A stretch of DNA of 55,878 bases, from NCBI RefSeq assembly GCF_028066395.1, contig NZ_JALCBM010000024.1, forward strand, positions 1 to 55,878. Reading direction: 5' to 3'. Under the pieces are notes generated by a model. It was not told where the DNA came from and made no database searches. It saw only the letters and a program-made list of their open reading frames with translations. This document shows positions 43,700 to 53,127 of the stretch, piece by piece. Position 1 is the stretch's first letter. Each line of letters begins with the position of its first letter. The position numbers and the translations under genes are program-made. This DNA is from Ruegeria sp. Its GTDB lineage: Bacteria; Pseudomonadota; Alphaproteobacteria; Rhodobacterales; Rhodobacteraceae.

Positions 43700-44907
43700 A
43701 AAAAGGTCCTTCCCGGCCCTTGCGCCGGTATGTTGAGGTGTTTGGCAATGCTGGCGGCGATGTCGGCAAAATCGACCTTGCCGATCTGCCCTGCGCCCTG
43801 CCCGGCGATCAGCACCGGCACCTGTTCGCGGGTGTGGTCGGTGCCGGTCCAACTTGGATCATTGCCGTGATCGGCGGTCAACAGCAACAGATCGTCCGGG
43901 CGCAGCTTTTGCAGGATCGCGCCGATTTCGCGGTCAAACCACTCCAGCGCCCTTGCATAGCCACTGATATCGCGGCGGTGGCCATAGAGGCTGTCGAATT
44001 CGACGAAATTGGCGAAGGTCAGGCTGTCCTCTTCCGCCTCATCCACTAGATCTGAGAGATGCCCCATCAACTCGGCATCCGAGCCTTTACGCAGCGTGTC
44101 GATCCCCTGCATCGAGAAGATGTCGCCGATCTTGCCCACCGCATGCACGCGACGGCCTGCGTCCTGCGCCCAGTTGGTCAGCACCGGCGCGGGCGGCAGG
44201 ATGGCGAAATCCTTGCGGTTGGTGGTGCGGGTGAACCCCTGTTCGGGCGAGCCGATGAAAGGCCGCGCGATGACCCGGCCCACCTTCATCTCATGCAGGC
44301 GCGGGGCCAGCGTTTTGCACATGTCCAGCAGGCGGTCGAGGCCAAAGCTGTCCTCATGCGCGGCGATCTGGAACACGCTGTCGGCAGAGGTATAGCAGAT
44401 CGGCCAGCCGGTCCGCATATGCTCGGCCCCCAGTTCGGCGATGATTGCGGTGCCCGAGGCGTGGCAATCGCCGAGAATACCCTCCGTCCCGGCGGCCTGA
44501 GCAGCGGCGCGGCTGAGGTCATCCGGGAAGGACGGCGTGGTATCAGGGAAATAATGCCAGTCCCACGGCACCGGCAATCCGGCCAGTTCCCAATGGCCCG
44601 AGGGCGTGTCCTTGCCCGGCGAATGCTCCCGCGCGCAGCCCCAGAGGCCGGTCGGTTCAGCCGTAAGCCCCGGCGTCGCCGCGCCCGAGGCCAGACGGGC
44701 GGCCGCCCCCAGCCCCAACGCATCCAGATGCGGCAGGTGCAGGGGGCCGGAGCGTCCATCCTCGGCCCGCCCCTCGGCACAGGCCTGCGCGATATGGGCC
44801 AGCGTGTTGGCACCGGTATCGGGGGTGTTGCCGTTGAAAAACTGATCGGCATCCGGCGCGCCGCCGATGCCAACGGAATCCATCACCACCAGAAACGCGC
44901 GGGTCAT
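43696..44907 (-). CDS. deoB: Phosphopentomutase
   Basis: 403 residues, standard for DeoB. It interconverts (deoxy)ribose 1- and 5-phosphate using a metal-dependent phospho-transfer site of the alkaline phosphatase superfamily. Signatures: MTRAFLVVMDSVGIGGAPDADQF at the start, DTGANTLAHIA, GKDTPSGHWELAG with the phosphorylated Thr, and LTADHGNDPSWTGTDHTREQVPVL near the end. It takes the sugar phosphate produced by the upstream deoA gene product. ATGA overlaps on both sides. Confidence 0.97.
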   Translation of the reverse strand: MTRAFLVVMDSVGIGGAPDADQFFNGNTPDTGANTLAHIAQACAEGRAEDGRSGPLHLPHLDALGLGAAARLASGAATPGLTAEPTGLWGCAREHSPGKDTPSGHWELAGLPVPWDWHYFPDTTPSFPDDLSRAAAQAAGTEGILGDCHASGTAIIAELGAEHMRTGWPICYTSADSVFQIAAHEDSFGLDRLLDMCKTLAPRLHEMKVGRVIARPFIGSPEQGFTRTTNRKDFAILPPAPVLTNWAQDAGRRVHAVGKIGDIFSMQGIDTLRKGSDAELMGHLSDLVDEAEEDSLTFANFVEFDSLYGHRRDISGYARALEWFDREIGAILQKLRPDDLLLLTADHGNDPSWTGTDHTREQVPVLIAGQGAGQIGKVDFADIAASIAKHLNIPAQGPGRTFL

Positions 44908-46211
44908 GGGGTGATCCTTTCATGGACCAGATTGGGCGCATCCACCGGGGTTTCGCTGAGCGTCACCGCCTGCAAGACGGTTGCCGCCGCCTGACTCGCA
45001 GCCTCTTCCCGCGCGGCGTGAACCACCGCCAAAGGCTCGCCTTTCGAGACGCGCGTGCCCAAAGTCAGCAGGTTCGACAGGCCGACCGCCGGGTCGATCT
45101 CATCACTCTCAACCTGCCGCCCGCCGCCCAGCGCGACAACGGCCAGACCCAACGCCTCGCCATCTATGGCGGCGACGTACCCGTCATAAGGGGCCGGAAT
45201 CTCGCGAATGACATTCGCCTCGGGCAGGAACCGTGCCCAATTGTCGGTGAAATGGACCGGCCCGCCGACGGCTGCCATCATGCGGCCAAAACGCTCAGCG
45301 GCCCGCCCGTCGCGGATAATCTCGGCGATTTGGGAATACCCGGCCTCGAATGTGTCGCACATGCCCGCGTCGACCAGCAAAGTGCCACCCAGTTCCGCTG
45401 CAATCTCGGCCAGAGGCGACACACCGCCGCCGGTCAGAACCTTCATCACCTCGGCCACTTCCAGCGCATTGCCCAGTGCCAGGGCCAGCGGTTGGTTCAT
45501 GTCGGTGATCACGGCAGAGGTCCGGCACCCGGCGGCATTGGCCGTCTCGGACAGAGCCTGCGCCAGCTTGTGGGCCTCGTCATGGGTTTTCATGAACGCA
45601 CCGCTGCCGACCTTGACGTCCAGAACCAGCGCATCCGGGCTGGCCGCCAGTTTCTTGGACAGGATCGAGGCGGTGATCAGATCGAGGCTTTCCACCGTCG
45701 CCGTCACATCGCGCACCGCGTAAAGCCGCTTGTCGGCAGGGGCGATCTGCCCCGTCGCGCCGACAATGGCCGCACCGGTATCCTGCAATATCTGCGTCAG
45801 ACGCGCCTGCCCGATCTGCGTTGTCACGCCCGGGATCGCCTCCAACTTGTCCAGCGTCCCGCCGGTATGACCCAAGCCGCGCCCCGAGATCATCGGCACA
45901 TAGGCCCCGCATTCCGCCAGCGCCGGGGCCAGTACCAGGCTGACACAATCCCCGACGCCACCGGTCGAGTGTTTGTCGATCACCGGACCGTCCAGATCCC
46001 AGGTCAGCACCTCTCCGCTGTCGCGCATAGCGATGGTCAGATCGGCCCGTCCCTGCGCGCCCAGCCCACCCATGCAGACGGCCATGGCAAAGGCCCCGGC
46101 CTGCGCATCGCTGACCCCACCATCGGCGAGGCCTTGCGCGAACCAGATCAGTTCTTCGCGGCTGGGCACGTCACCCCGACGCAGCTTGGCAATGATCGAG
46201 CGGGCGTCCAT
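44904..46211 (-). CDS. deoA: Thymidine phosphorylase
   Basis: 435 residues, close to E. coli DeoA (440). It cleaves thymidine or deoxyuridine with phosphate to give the base and deoxyribose 1-phosphate. The phosphate-binding motif is KHSTGGVGD at residues 80-88, followed by MISGRGLGHTGGTLDKLEAIPG and the late VDAGMCDTFEAG region. ATG 46211 is chosen as the conserved start; the frame is open to 46268 inside cdd. It follows cdd after a 4-bp gap and overlaps deoB. Confidence 0.97.
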   Translation of the reverse strand: MDARSIIAKLRRGDVPSREELIWFAQGLADGGVSDAQAGAFAMAVCMGGLGAQGRADLTIAMRDSGEVLTWDLDGPVIDKHSTGGVGDCVSLVLAPALAECGAYVPMISGRGLGHTGGTLDKLEAIPGVTTQIGQARLTQILQDTGAAIVGATGQIAPADKRLYAVRDVTATVESLDLITASILSKKLAASPDALVLDVKVGSGAFMKTHDEAHKLAQALSETANAAGCRTSAVITDMNQPLALALGNALEVAEVMKVLTGGGVSPLAEIAAELGGTLLVDAGMCDTFEAGYSQIAEIIRDGRAAERFGRMMAAVGGPVHFTDNWARFLPEANVIREIPAPYDGYVAAIDGEALGLAVVALGGGRQVESDEIDPAVGLSNLLTLGTRVSKGEPLAVVHAAREEAASQAAATVLQAVTLSETPVDAPNLVHERITP

Positions 46212-46215
46212 CCGG

Positions 46216-46608
46216 TCAGGTGCCTTCCATATGCGCGGCCCCAAAGGCGCCGGGCAGCAATTGGCCAATGGTGGTTTCCTGTTCCTTGCCGTCCGCAGTG
46301 GCCAGCGTCACCTTGACATCAGCCCGGCCGAACTCGGCCAGTTTCTGACGGCACCCGCCACAGGGCGGCACCGGCTGCGGGCTGGAGGCAACCACATAGA
46401 CCTCGGTCAAATCCCGTTCCCCCGCCGCGACCATGGCGGCAATTGCCCCTGCCTCGGCACAGGTGCCTTCGGGATAGGCCACGTTTTCCACATTGCATCC
46501 GGAATAGACCACGCCCGAGCCCGACCGGATCGCCGCGCCGACCTTGAAATTCGAATAGGGCGCATAGGCATTTTCCCGCACGGACAGGGCGGCATCTTTA
46601 AGCGACAT
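46216..46608 (-). CDS. cdd: Cytidine deaminase
   Basis: 130 residues, the small tetrameric form. Zinc and catalytic residues are visible: Cys50 and Glu52 in GTCAEAGA, Cys83 and Cys86 in PPCGGCRQKL. It deaminates cytidine and deoxycytidine. ATG 46608 has GGGGA about 7 nt upstream; an in-frame ATG at 46632 would add eight residues before the conserved start. It is the first gene of the salvage operon, so the operon promoter lies between 46608 and 46699. Confidence 0.95.
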   Translation of the reverse strand: MSLKDAALSVRENAYAPYSNFKVGAAIRSGSGVVYSGCNVENVAYPEGTCAEAGAIAAMVAAGERDLTEVYVVASSPQPVPPCGGCRQKLAEFGRADVKVTLATADGKEQETTIGQLLPGAFGAAHMEGT

Positions 46609-46698
46609 GGCGATTCCCCAATTTTTGATCATCTGGTCAGAAACACATACCCTAAATGAAACCGAAGGGGGAGTTGAAGCCCCAAAAGGCCCGGATTT

Positions 46699-47796
46699 TT
46701 AACCCAAGGTCGTGTTGAAAACCCCGGGCAACGTGACCTCAAGCAGTTCGACATCCTGCGAAGGGTCGGCCAGCCGCGTGCGCATGCCGGGCGGGATGAC
46801 AAAGGCGTCGCCCTGTTCCAGCCGGTAAGGCTCGCGCCCGTCGCCTTCCAGTGTGACCTGCCCGTTCATGACGAAGGTAAAGTGGATATCGGTGTCATGG
46901 CTGGCCCAGACCGGATCACTCTGCCCCCTGCGCACCACCTGAACCCCGGCCACGCCCTTGGTGTTTTCCGCAATCGTGGTGTCACGGCAGATATACCCCG
47001 GCAAACGGAACGGGGCCCAGTCAGCACCCTCGGCCCGGTTGAAGACAAACCGCTGGCCCTGCCATTCGCGATCGGGGCGCAGATGCGGGGTGGGCAGTTC
47101 CATCTCATGGTCGATTTCGGTGACATGTTCGGCGGGTACGCCAATCTCGATCACCTGAACGTTGTCGGACGCCTCAAGCACGCGGTGACGGATTTCAGGG
47201 GGCTGGATGAAACAGTCGCCCGCGGTCAGGCGCATCTTGTCGCCCTGATCCTCATAGACCACGTCGACCCAACCGTGGATGCAAAAGATCAGCTGAAACC
47301 CGACCTTGTGGAAATGCACCATATCGGGCACCGGCCCGCCATCGGGAATGCGGATATGGCTGGCGATGATCGACCCGCCCAACCGGTCCGGCACCAGATC
47401 ACGATAATGCATCCCGGCCCGCCCGATGATCCACGGCGCCTGATCCTTGAGCCTGCGGACAACAAAGGAATGCACCGTCTCTGGCATGACCATCGGCGGG
47501 TTCAATTCGTCAATCTCGATCCGGGTGCCGTTGGGGGCCACCAGATGGCGCTGACCATTGGCAAAGCCGTCCGGGTCCTCGGTCAGGATGCGCAGGGTGC
47601 CGGGGCTTTCCGGCGCGTCCTTTTCCACCCGCACCCGCAACCCGTGACCCGAAAACACCGCAACACGCGGGTCATCTGCCGGATAGATCATGTCCATCCG
47701 CATGCCCAGCACCTTGGTGTAAAAGGGAATATCGTCGCGCAGCTCTTGTGTCGGCAGACGGATTTCAGCGCGGGTCTGGGCGTGGGGTGATGTCAT
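46699..47796 (-). CDS. VOC (glyoxalase-like) domain fused to a double cupin
   Basis: 365 residues. Residues 1 to about 100 look like a VOC half-barrel (RLPTQELRDDIPFYTKVLGM and VAPNGTRIEIDE). The rest is a bicupin. In the first cupin, HFHKVGFQLIFCIHG keeps the HxH but has Gln where Glu is usual, with GDCFIQPPEIRHRV following. The second cupin (SHDTDIHFTFVMNGQVTLEG) has lost the second His motif. A dioxygenase or isomerase acting on a small organic acid is conceivable, but no reaction can be claimed. Its start lies inside the end of the upstream membrane-protein gene (32-bp overlap). Confidence 0.75.
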   Translation of the reverse strand: MTSPHAQTRAEIRLPTQELRDDIPFYTKVLGMRMDMIYPADDPRVAVFSGHGLRVRVEKDAPESPGTLRILTEDPDGFANGQRHLVAPNGTRIEIDELNPPMVMPETVHSFVVRRLKDQAPWIIGRAGMHYRDLVPDRLGGSIIASHIRIPDGGPVPDMVHFHKVGFQLIFCIHGWVDVVYEDQGDKMRLTAGDCFIQPPEIRHRVLEASDNVQVIEIGVPAEHVTEIDHEMELPTPHLRPDREWQGQRFVFNRAEGADWAPFRLPGYICRDTTIAENTKGVAGVQVVRRGQSDPVWASHDTDIHFTFVMNGQVTLEGDGREPYRLEQGDAFVIPPGMRTRLADPSQDVELLEVTLPGVFNTTLG

Positions 47797-48463
47797 TCAC
47801 TGTCTCTTCGATACCGGGTTTTGACCATCCGATCAGAACAGAGGCCAAGATACCAACCGAAAAGAACATTTCCAGCGTTTCTTCCAACGCAAACAGCCGC
47901 GCCCACATCATGGTCGACAGGCTTGTGGCATAAGCACTGCTGAATTCCTCCAGCACCTGCGCCGTGACCGCGCAGGCACCAGCCAGCAGAAAGATCATCA
48001 GGAACGGCTCTCTTTGACGGAATGCCCGCAGGCCATTCGGTACGCCATGCCATATCAACCCGCCAAAGACGATCACGGCCAGAACAACCCGTACCGCTGT
48101 TACGTCAAGCACATCATCAAGGCCGCTGAGGATCATGAAACCCGGGCTGCCTTCGGGATACACCTGGGCCTCCAACTCACGCTCGGTCAAAAGCAGGCAG
48201 ACAACCGCGATGTAAAGGCGTGTTATCCCGGTGTAGCGTTTCAGGGCGATCAGACCCGCGACAAGCAGCGCAACCGCCGCAATCGTTTCGATCGGCCCGC
48301 CTTCGTGGCTCAACGCCATCGCCCGCAATGGCCAGATGGCAGTGAAACATACGACCGAGACCGCTGCTATGGCAGCCGTCAAGGTTACGAGGCAGACACC
48401 CCCGCCGCCACCAAAAGGGGCAGAGATCGCGTCTCTGGCCGAAATATCTGCCTTGAATGCCAT
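47765..48463 (-). CDS. Membrane protein of unknown function, about six helices
   Basis: 232 residues. Hydrophobic stretches include VCLVTLTAAIAAVSVVCF, ETIAAVALLVAGLIAL, YIAVVCLLLTERELEA, VRVVLAVIVFGGLIW, LMIFLLAGACAVTAQVLEEF and EETLEMFFSVGILASVLIGW. Acidic residues (ERELE, LEEF, EETLE) sit at or in the helices, a feature worth noting for a transporter or sensor. I do not recognise the family. ATG 48463 is preferred; the frame runs on to 48580 without clear coding character. It overlaps the VOC-bicupin gene by 32 bp and is divergent from maeB. Confidence 0.65.
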   Translation of the reverse strand: MAFKADISARDAISAPFGGGGGVCLVTLTAAIAAVSVVCFTAIWPLRAMALSHEGGPIETIAAVALLVAGLIALKRYTGITRLYIAVVCLLLTERELEAQVYPEGSPGFMILSGLDDVLDVTAVRVVLAVIVFGGLIWHGVPNGLRAFRQREPFLMIFLLAGACAVTAQVLEEFSSAYATSLSTMMWARLFALEETLEMFFSVGILASVLIGWSKPGIEETVNDITPRPDPR

Positions 48464-48635
48464 CTGATGCTTGCTTGAACCTGAATTTGACTGTGCAATG
48501 GATGTGTAGGGAAACGCTGCCACTTCAAACACGCACCGATCACGATTTGGCGACCGACAGCTCGCACGCGGCGTAGCCAAGCCCGGAAAAGTGGTTTAAT
48601 GCTAAATCAAATTCGCGAAGGGAGCTGAAACGCTG

Positions 48636-50909
48636 ATGTCCGACACACCCAACCTGCGACAGGCCGCACTTGACTATCACGCGCATCCCAAGCCCGGAAA
48701 GCTGGAAATCAAGGCCACCAAACCGATGGCAAACGGGCGCGATCTGGCACGGGCCTATTCCCCGGGCGTGGCCGAGGCGAGCCTTGAGATCAAGGCAGAT
48801 GCGGACAATGCCGAGAAATACACCGCGCGCGGCAATCTGGTGGCCGTGGTCTCCAACGGGACGGCGGTGCTGGGGTTGGGCAATATCGGCGCGCTGGCCT
48901 CGAAACCGGTGATGGAGGGCAAAGCGGTCCTGTTCAAGAAATTCGCCGGCATCGACTGTTTCGATATCGAGGTGGATCAGCCGGACCCCGAAAAGCTGGC
49001 CGATATCGTCTGCGCGCTAGAGCCGACCTTTGGCGCCATCAACCTTGAGGATATCAAGGCTCCGGACTGTTTCATCGTCGAAAAACTGTGCCGCGAGCGG
49101 ATGAACATCCCCGTGTTTCACGACGACCAGCACGGCACCGCCATTGTCGTGGGGGCTGCGGCCAAGAACGCCCTGCATGTGGCGGGCAAAAAATTCGAAG
49201 ATATCAAGATCGTCTCGACCGGCGGCGGGGCGGCAGGGATTGCCTGCCTGAGCATGCTGGTCAAGCTGGGCGTCAAGCGCGAGAATATCTGGCTGTGTGA
49301 CATTCACGGGCTGGTCTATGAAGGCCGGGCTGAGGATATGAACCCGCACAAGGATCAGTTCGCGCAGAAAACCGACCTGCGCACGCTGGACGATGTGATC
49401 GGCGGCGCGGATTTGTTTCTGGGTCTCAGCGGCCCCAATGTGCTGAAGCCCGAAATGGTCGAGAAAATGGCCAAGCGCCCGATCATCTTCGCGCTGGCCA
49501 ATCCAACGCCGGAAATCCTGCCCGATGACGCCCGCGCGGTTGCCCCCGATGCGATCATCGCTACCGGACGCAGCGATTTTCCCAATCAGGTCAACAACGT
49601 ATTGTGTTTCCCCTTCATCTTCCGCGGCGCGCTGGACGTCGGCGCGACCGAGATCAATGACGCCATGCAGATCGCCTGCGTCGACGGCATTGCCGAGATG
49701 GCCCGCGCCACCACCAGCGCCGAGGCCGCAGCGGCCTATAAGGGCGAGCAACTGACGTTCGGCCCCGAATATCTGATCCCCAAACCCTTTGACCCGCGTC
49801 TTGTGGGCGTGGTGTCCTCCTCGGTGGCCAAGGCGGCGATGGACAGCGGGGTGGCGAAACGGCCCATCGAAGATATCGAGGCCTATAAGGAAAAGCTGAA
49901 CCAGACCGTGTTCAAATCCGCCCTGCTGATGCGCCCGGTGTTCGAGGCCGCAGCCGTCGCCTCGCGCCGGATCGTCTTTGCCGAGGGCGAGGATGAGCGC
50001 GTGCTGCGCGCCGCGCAGGCGATTTTGGAAGAAACCACCGAAACACCTATTCTGATCGGTCGCCCGGACGTGATCGACGCGCGCTGCGAACGGCTGGGCC
50101 TGACGGTGCGCCCGGGTGAAGACTTTCAGATCGTGAACCCGCAGGACGACCCGCGCTATTACGACTATTGGACCTCGTATCACGAGATCATGCAGCGCCG
50201 CGGCGTGACCCCCGATCTGGCCAAGGCGATCATGCGCACGAACAACACGGCGATTGCGGCGATCATGGTGCATCGGGGCGAGGCTGACAGCATGATCTGC
50301 GGCACGTTCGGCGAATATCGCTGGCATCTGAACTATGTTGAACAGGTTCTGGACAATGGCAGCCTGCGTCCGCATGGCGCGCTGTCGCTGATGATCCTGG
50401 AAGACGGCCCGCTGTTCATCGCCGACACCCATGTGCGGCAACTGCCCTCGCCCGAGGAACTGGCCGAAAGCACCATAGGCGCCGCCCGTCACGTGCGCCG
50501 CTTCGGGATCGAGCCCAAGATCGCCTTCTGCTCACAATCGCAATTTGGCAATCAGGCCGAAGGGTCCGGCAAACGCCTGCGCGCCGCGATCGAGATTCTG
50601 GACAGCGCGCCCCGGGATTTTGTCTACGAGGGCGAAATGAATCTGGATGCCGCGCTGGACCCGGTGCTGCGTGACCGCATTTTCCCGAACTCGCGGCTGC
50701 AGGGCGCGGCGAATGTGTTGATCTTCGCCCATGCGGATGCGGCCAGCGGTGTCCGCAACATTCTGAAGATGAAGGCCGACGGGCTTGAGGTCGGTCCGAT
50801 CCTGATGGGCATGGGCAACAAGGCGCATATCGTGACGCCCTCGATCACGGCGCGGGGCCTTCTGAATATGGCGGCCATCGCCGGGACGCCGGTGGCGCAT
50901 TACGGATAG
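48636..50909 (+). CDS. maeB: NADP-dependent malic enzyme with C-terminal phosphotransacetylase-like domain
   Basis: 757 residues, the chimeric MaeB form. Residues 1 to about 430 are the malic enzyme ([56 protein letters not shown]), which decarboxylates malate to pyruvate. Residues about 440-757 resemble phosphate acetyltransferase ([38 protein letters not shown]); in studied rhizobial and E. coli homologs this part lacks PTA activity and acts in regulation and oligomerisation. AGGGAG upstream supports ATG 48636. It precedes prpE by 235 bp, but the array of operator-like sites there argues for separate control. Confidence 0.95.
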   Translation: MSDTPNLRQAALDYHAHPKPGKLEIKATKPMANGRDLARAYSPGVAEASLEIKADADNAEKYTARGNLVAVVSNGTAVLGLGNIGALASKPVMEGKAVLFKKFAGIDCFDIEVDQPDPEKLADIVCALEPTFGAINLEDIKAPDCFIVEKLCRERMNIPVFHDDQHGTAIVVGAAAKNALHVAGKKFEDIKIVSTGGGAAGIACLSMLVKLGVKRENIWLCDIHGLVYEGRAEDMNPHKDQFAQKTDLRTLDDVIGGADLFLGLSGPNVLKPEMVEKMAKRPIIFALANPTPEILPDDARAVAPDAIIATGRSDFPNQVNNVLCFPFIFRGALDVGATEINDAMQIACVDGIAEMARATTSAEAAAAYKGEQLTFGPEYLIPKPFDPRLVGVVSSSVAKAAMDSGVAKRPIEDIEAYKEKLNQTVFKSALLMRPVFEAAAVASRRIVFAEGEDERVLRAAQAILEETTETPILIGRPDVIDARCERLGLTVRPGEDFQIVNPQDDPRYYDYWTSYHEIMQRRGVTPDLAKAIMRTNNTAIAAIMVHRGEADSMICGTFGEYRWHLNYVEQVLDNGSLRPHGALSLMILEDGPLFIADTHVRQLPSPEELAESTIGAARHVRRFGIEPKIAFCSQSQFGNQAEGSGKRLRAAIEILDSAPRDFVYEGEMNLDAALDPVLRDRIFPNSRLQGAANVLIFAHADAASGVRNILKMKADGLEVGPILMGMGNKAHIVTPSITARGLLNMAAIAGTPVAHYG

Positions 50910-50936
50910 ATCGGGCTGATTCTTGTGGTCACGGCT

Positions 50937-51057
50937 TTTGCACGCAGAACTTTGCAGATTTGCAAAAGCCTTGACCATTTGATGCAAAACCCCGCCTCAC
51001 CAGATGGTTTGCAAAAATTTGCAGGGTGCCCTGCAACATTCTGCAAAGATTTTGCGA
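50937..51057. promoter_or_regulatory. Array of TTTGCA/TGCAAA half-sites upstream of prpE, probable ScfR-family operator
   Basis: Half-sites resembling TTTGCAAA lie at 50937, 50951, 50959, 50981, 51008, 51018, 51030, 51040 and 51051. In the proximal group the central G residues are at 51011, 51021, 51033, 51043 and 51054, i.e. spaced 10, 12, 10 and 11 bp, about one helical turn each. The PccR regulator of Rhodobacter sphaeroides (short-chain fatty acyl-CoA regulator family) binds TTTGCAAA-N4-TTTGCAAA and controls propionyl-CoA carboxylase genes. The target here, prpE, fits this regulator. Confidence 0.7.
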
Positions 51058-51144
51058 TAAACTGACGCGCCGTCCGGCGTGTCGCTTGCTCGGTGTTCGG
51101 GGAATGATAACAGATTGCCCCAAGGGCATGAGGAGGAGAACGCC

Positions 51145-53034
51145 ATGACATATCAGGACGTTTATGAAAGCTGGAAATCCGACCCCGAGGCGTTCTGGAT
51201 GCAGGCCGCAAAAGGGATCGACTGGGTTCAGCCCCCCAGCAAGGCGCTGTTTGACGACAACGCGCCGCTTTATGAATGGTTCTGTGACGCCAAGGTGAAC
51301 ACCTGCTGGAACGCCGTCGACCGCCATGTGGAAAACGGACGGGGTGAGCAGACTGCGATCATCTATGACAGCCCGATCACCCAGACCAAGCGCGAAATCT
51401 CATACGTCGAGCTGCGCAACCGCGTGGCCACTCTGGCCGGTGCCCTGCGCGCCAAGGGGATTGAGAAAGGCGACCGTGTGATCATCTACATGCCGATGAT
51501 CCCCGAAGCGCTTGAGGCGATGCTGGCCTGCGCGCGGCTGGGTGCGGTTCATTCGGTGGTGTTCGGCGGCTTTGCCAGTAACGAATTGGCCGTGCGGATC
51601 GACGATGCCAAGCCCAAGGCGATCATCGCGGCGTCCTGCGGGATGGAGCCGGGCCGCGTGGTGCATTACAAACCCCTGCTGGACGGTGCCATCGACATGG
51701 CCGACCACAAGCCCGATTTCTGCGTGATTTTCCAGCGTGAACAAGAGGTTGCGGAACTGATCCCCGGTCGCGATGTCAACTGGCACGGGTTCCAGTACGG
51801 GGTCGAGCCTGCGGAATGTGTTCCGGTGGACGGCAACGATCCGGCCTATATCCTCTATACCTCGGGCACAACCGGAGCACCCAAGGGCGTCGTGCGCCCG
51901 ACCGCCGGGCATCTGGTGGCGCTGAACTGGACCATGAAGAACATCTACAACGTCGATCCGGGCGATGTGTTCTGGGCGGCCTCGGATGTGGGCTGGGTCG
52001 TGGGCCATTCCTATATCTGCTACGCCCCGCTGATCCACGGCAACACCACCATCGTGTTCGAGGGCAAGCCGGTCGGCACCCCCGACGCGGGCACCTTCTG
52101 GCGGGTGATCTCGGAACATAAGGTCAAAAGCTTCTTCACCGCCCCGACCGCCATCCGCGCCGTCAAACGCGAAGACCCCAAAGGTGAGCTGATCGCCAAA
52201 TACGACCTGTCGCACCTCAAGGCGCTGTATCTGGCCGGGGAACGGGCCGACCCGGACACGATCATCTGGGCGCAGGACGCGCTGAAGGTGCCGGTCATCG
52301 ACCATTGGTGGCAGACCGAAACCGGCTGGACCATCGCGGGTAACCCGCTGGGGATTGAGGAGTTGCCGGTCAAGCTGGGCTCACCCGCGAAACCGATGCC
52401 GGGTTATGACGTGCAAATCCTTGATGAAGGTGGCCACCCGATGAAACCGGGGGAGTTGGGGGCCATCGCGGTGAAACTGCCCCTGCCTCCGGGCACTCTG
52501 CCAACCCTGTGGAATGCCGAGGACCGGTTCCACAAATCCTATCTGACCCACTTCCCCGGCTATTACGAAACCGGCGATGCCGGCATGATCGACGAGGACG
52601 GGTACCTCTATATCATGGCGCGCACCGATGACGTGATCAACGTGGCCGGGCACCGTCTGTCCACCGGCGGGATGGAGGAGGTTCTGGCCGCCCACCCCGA
52701 CGTCGCCGAATGCGCCGTGATCGGCGTGTCGGATCAGTTGAAAGGTCAGATGCCGGTCGGGTTCCTGTGTCTGAACGCGGGTGCAGGCCGCGATCACGGC
52801 GAGGTCACGCAAGAAGTGGTCAAAATGGTGCGGGACAAGATTGGCCCGGTGGCCGCCTTCAAACTGGCCGTGGTGGTGGACCGGCTGCCCAAGACCCGCT
52901 CCGGCAAAATCCTGCGCGGCACGATGGTGTCTATTGCCGACGGTAAGGACTACAAAATGCCTGCCACCATCGACGATCCCGCCATTCTGGACGAGATCAC
53001 CCAAGCCCTACAAACCATCGGCTACGCGCAATAA
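51145..53034 (+). CDS. prpE: Propionyl-CoA synthetase
   Basis: 629 residues, an acyl-CoA synthetase of the acetyl/propionyl-CoA class. It activates propionate with ATP and CoA. Signatures: YTSGTTGAPKGVV (residues 238-250), DVGWVVGHSYICYAPLIHG, WWQTETGWTIAGNP, YETGDAGMIDEDGYLYIMARTDDVINVAGHRLS, and the C-terminal RSGKILRG with Lys588, the acetylatable catalytic Lys. The beginning MTYQDVYESWKSDPEAFW matches PrpE, not AcsA. AGGAGG lies just before ATG 51145; the frame from 51079 adds a non-conserved leader. The upstream TTTGCA array suggests control by a propionate-sensing ScfR-type regulator. Confidence 0.93.
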   Translation: MTYQDVYESWKSDPEAFWMQAAKGIDWVQPPSKALFDDNAPLYEWFCDAKVNTCWNAVDRHVENGRGEQTAIIYDSPITQTKREISYVELRNRVATLAGALRAKGIEKGDRVIIYMPMIPEALEAMLACARLGAVHSVVFGGFASNELAVRIDDAKPKAIIAASCGMEPGRVVHYKPLLDGAIDMADHKPDFCVIFQREQEVAELIPGRDVNWHGFQYGVEPAECVPVDGNDPAYILYTSGTTGAPKGVVRPTAGHLVALNWTMKNIYNVDPGDVFWAASDVGWVVGHSYICYAPLIHGNTTIVFEGKPVGTPDAGTFWRVISEHKVKSFFTAPTAIRAVKREDPKGELIAKYDLSHLKALYLAGERADPDTIIWAQDALKVPVIDHWWQTETGWTIAGNPLGIEELPVKLGSPAKPMPGYDVQILDEGGHPMKPGELGAIAVKLPLPPGTLPTLWNAEDRFHKSYLTHFPGYYETGDAGMIDEDGYLYIMARTDDVINVAGHRLSTGGMEEVLAAHPDVAECAVIGVSDQLKGQMPVGFLCLNAGAGRDHGEVTQEVVKMVRDKIGPVAAFKLAVVVDRLPKTRSGKILRGTMVSIADGKDYKMPATIDDPAILDEITQALQTIGYAQ

Positions 53035-53041
53035 CGTAGGT

Positions 53042-53062
53042 CGGGCGGCCTTGCGCCGCCCG
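53042..53062 (+). terminator. Hairpin after prpE
   Basis: CGGGCGGC (53042-53049) pairs with GCCGCCCG (53055-53062) around a 5-nt CTTGC loop, starting 7 nt after the prpE stop. There is no T-run. The GTAGGTCGGGCGGC wording also resembles a dispersed hairpin repeat of proteobacteria. Confidence 0.5.
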
Positions 53063-53127
53063 CCACTCACGTCACGCTTGCAACCTGCCGCAAGCCCCCT
53101 ACTGTCATCCCGAGACAGTGAGGGCCC

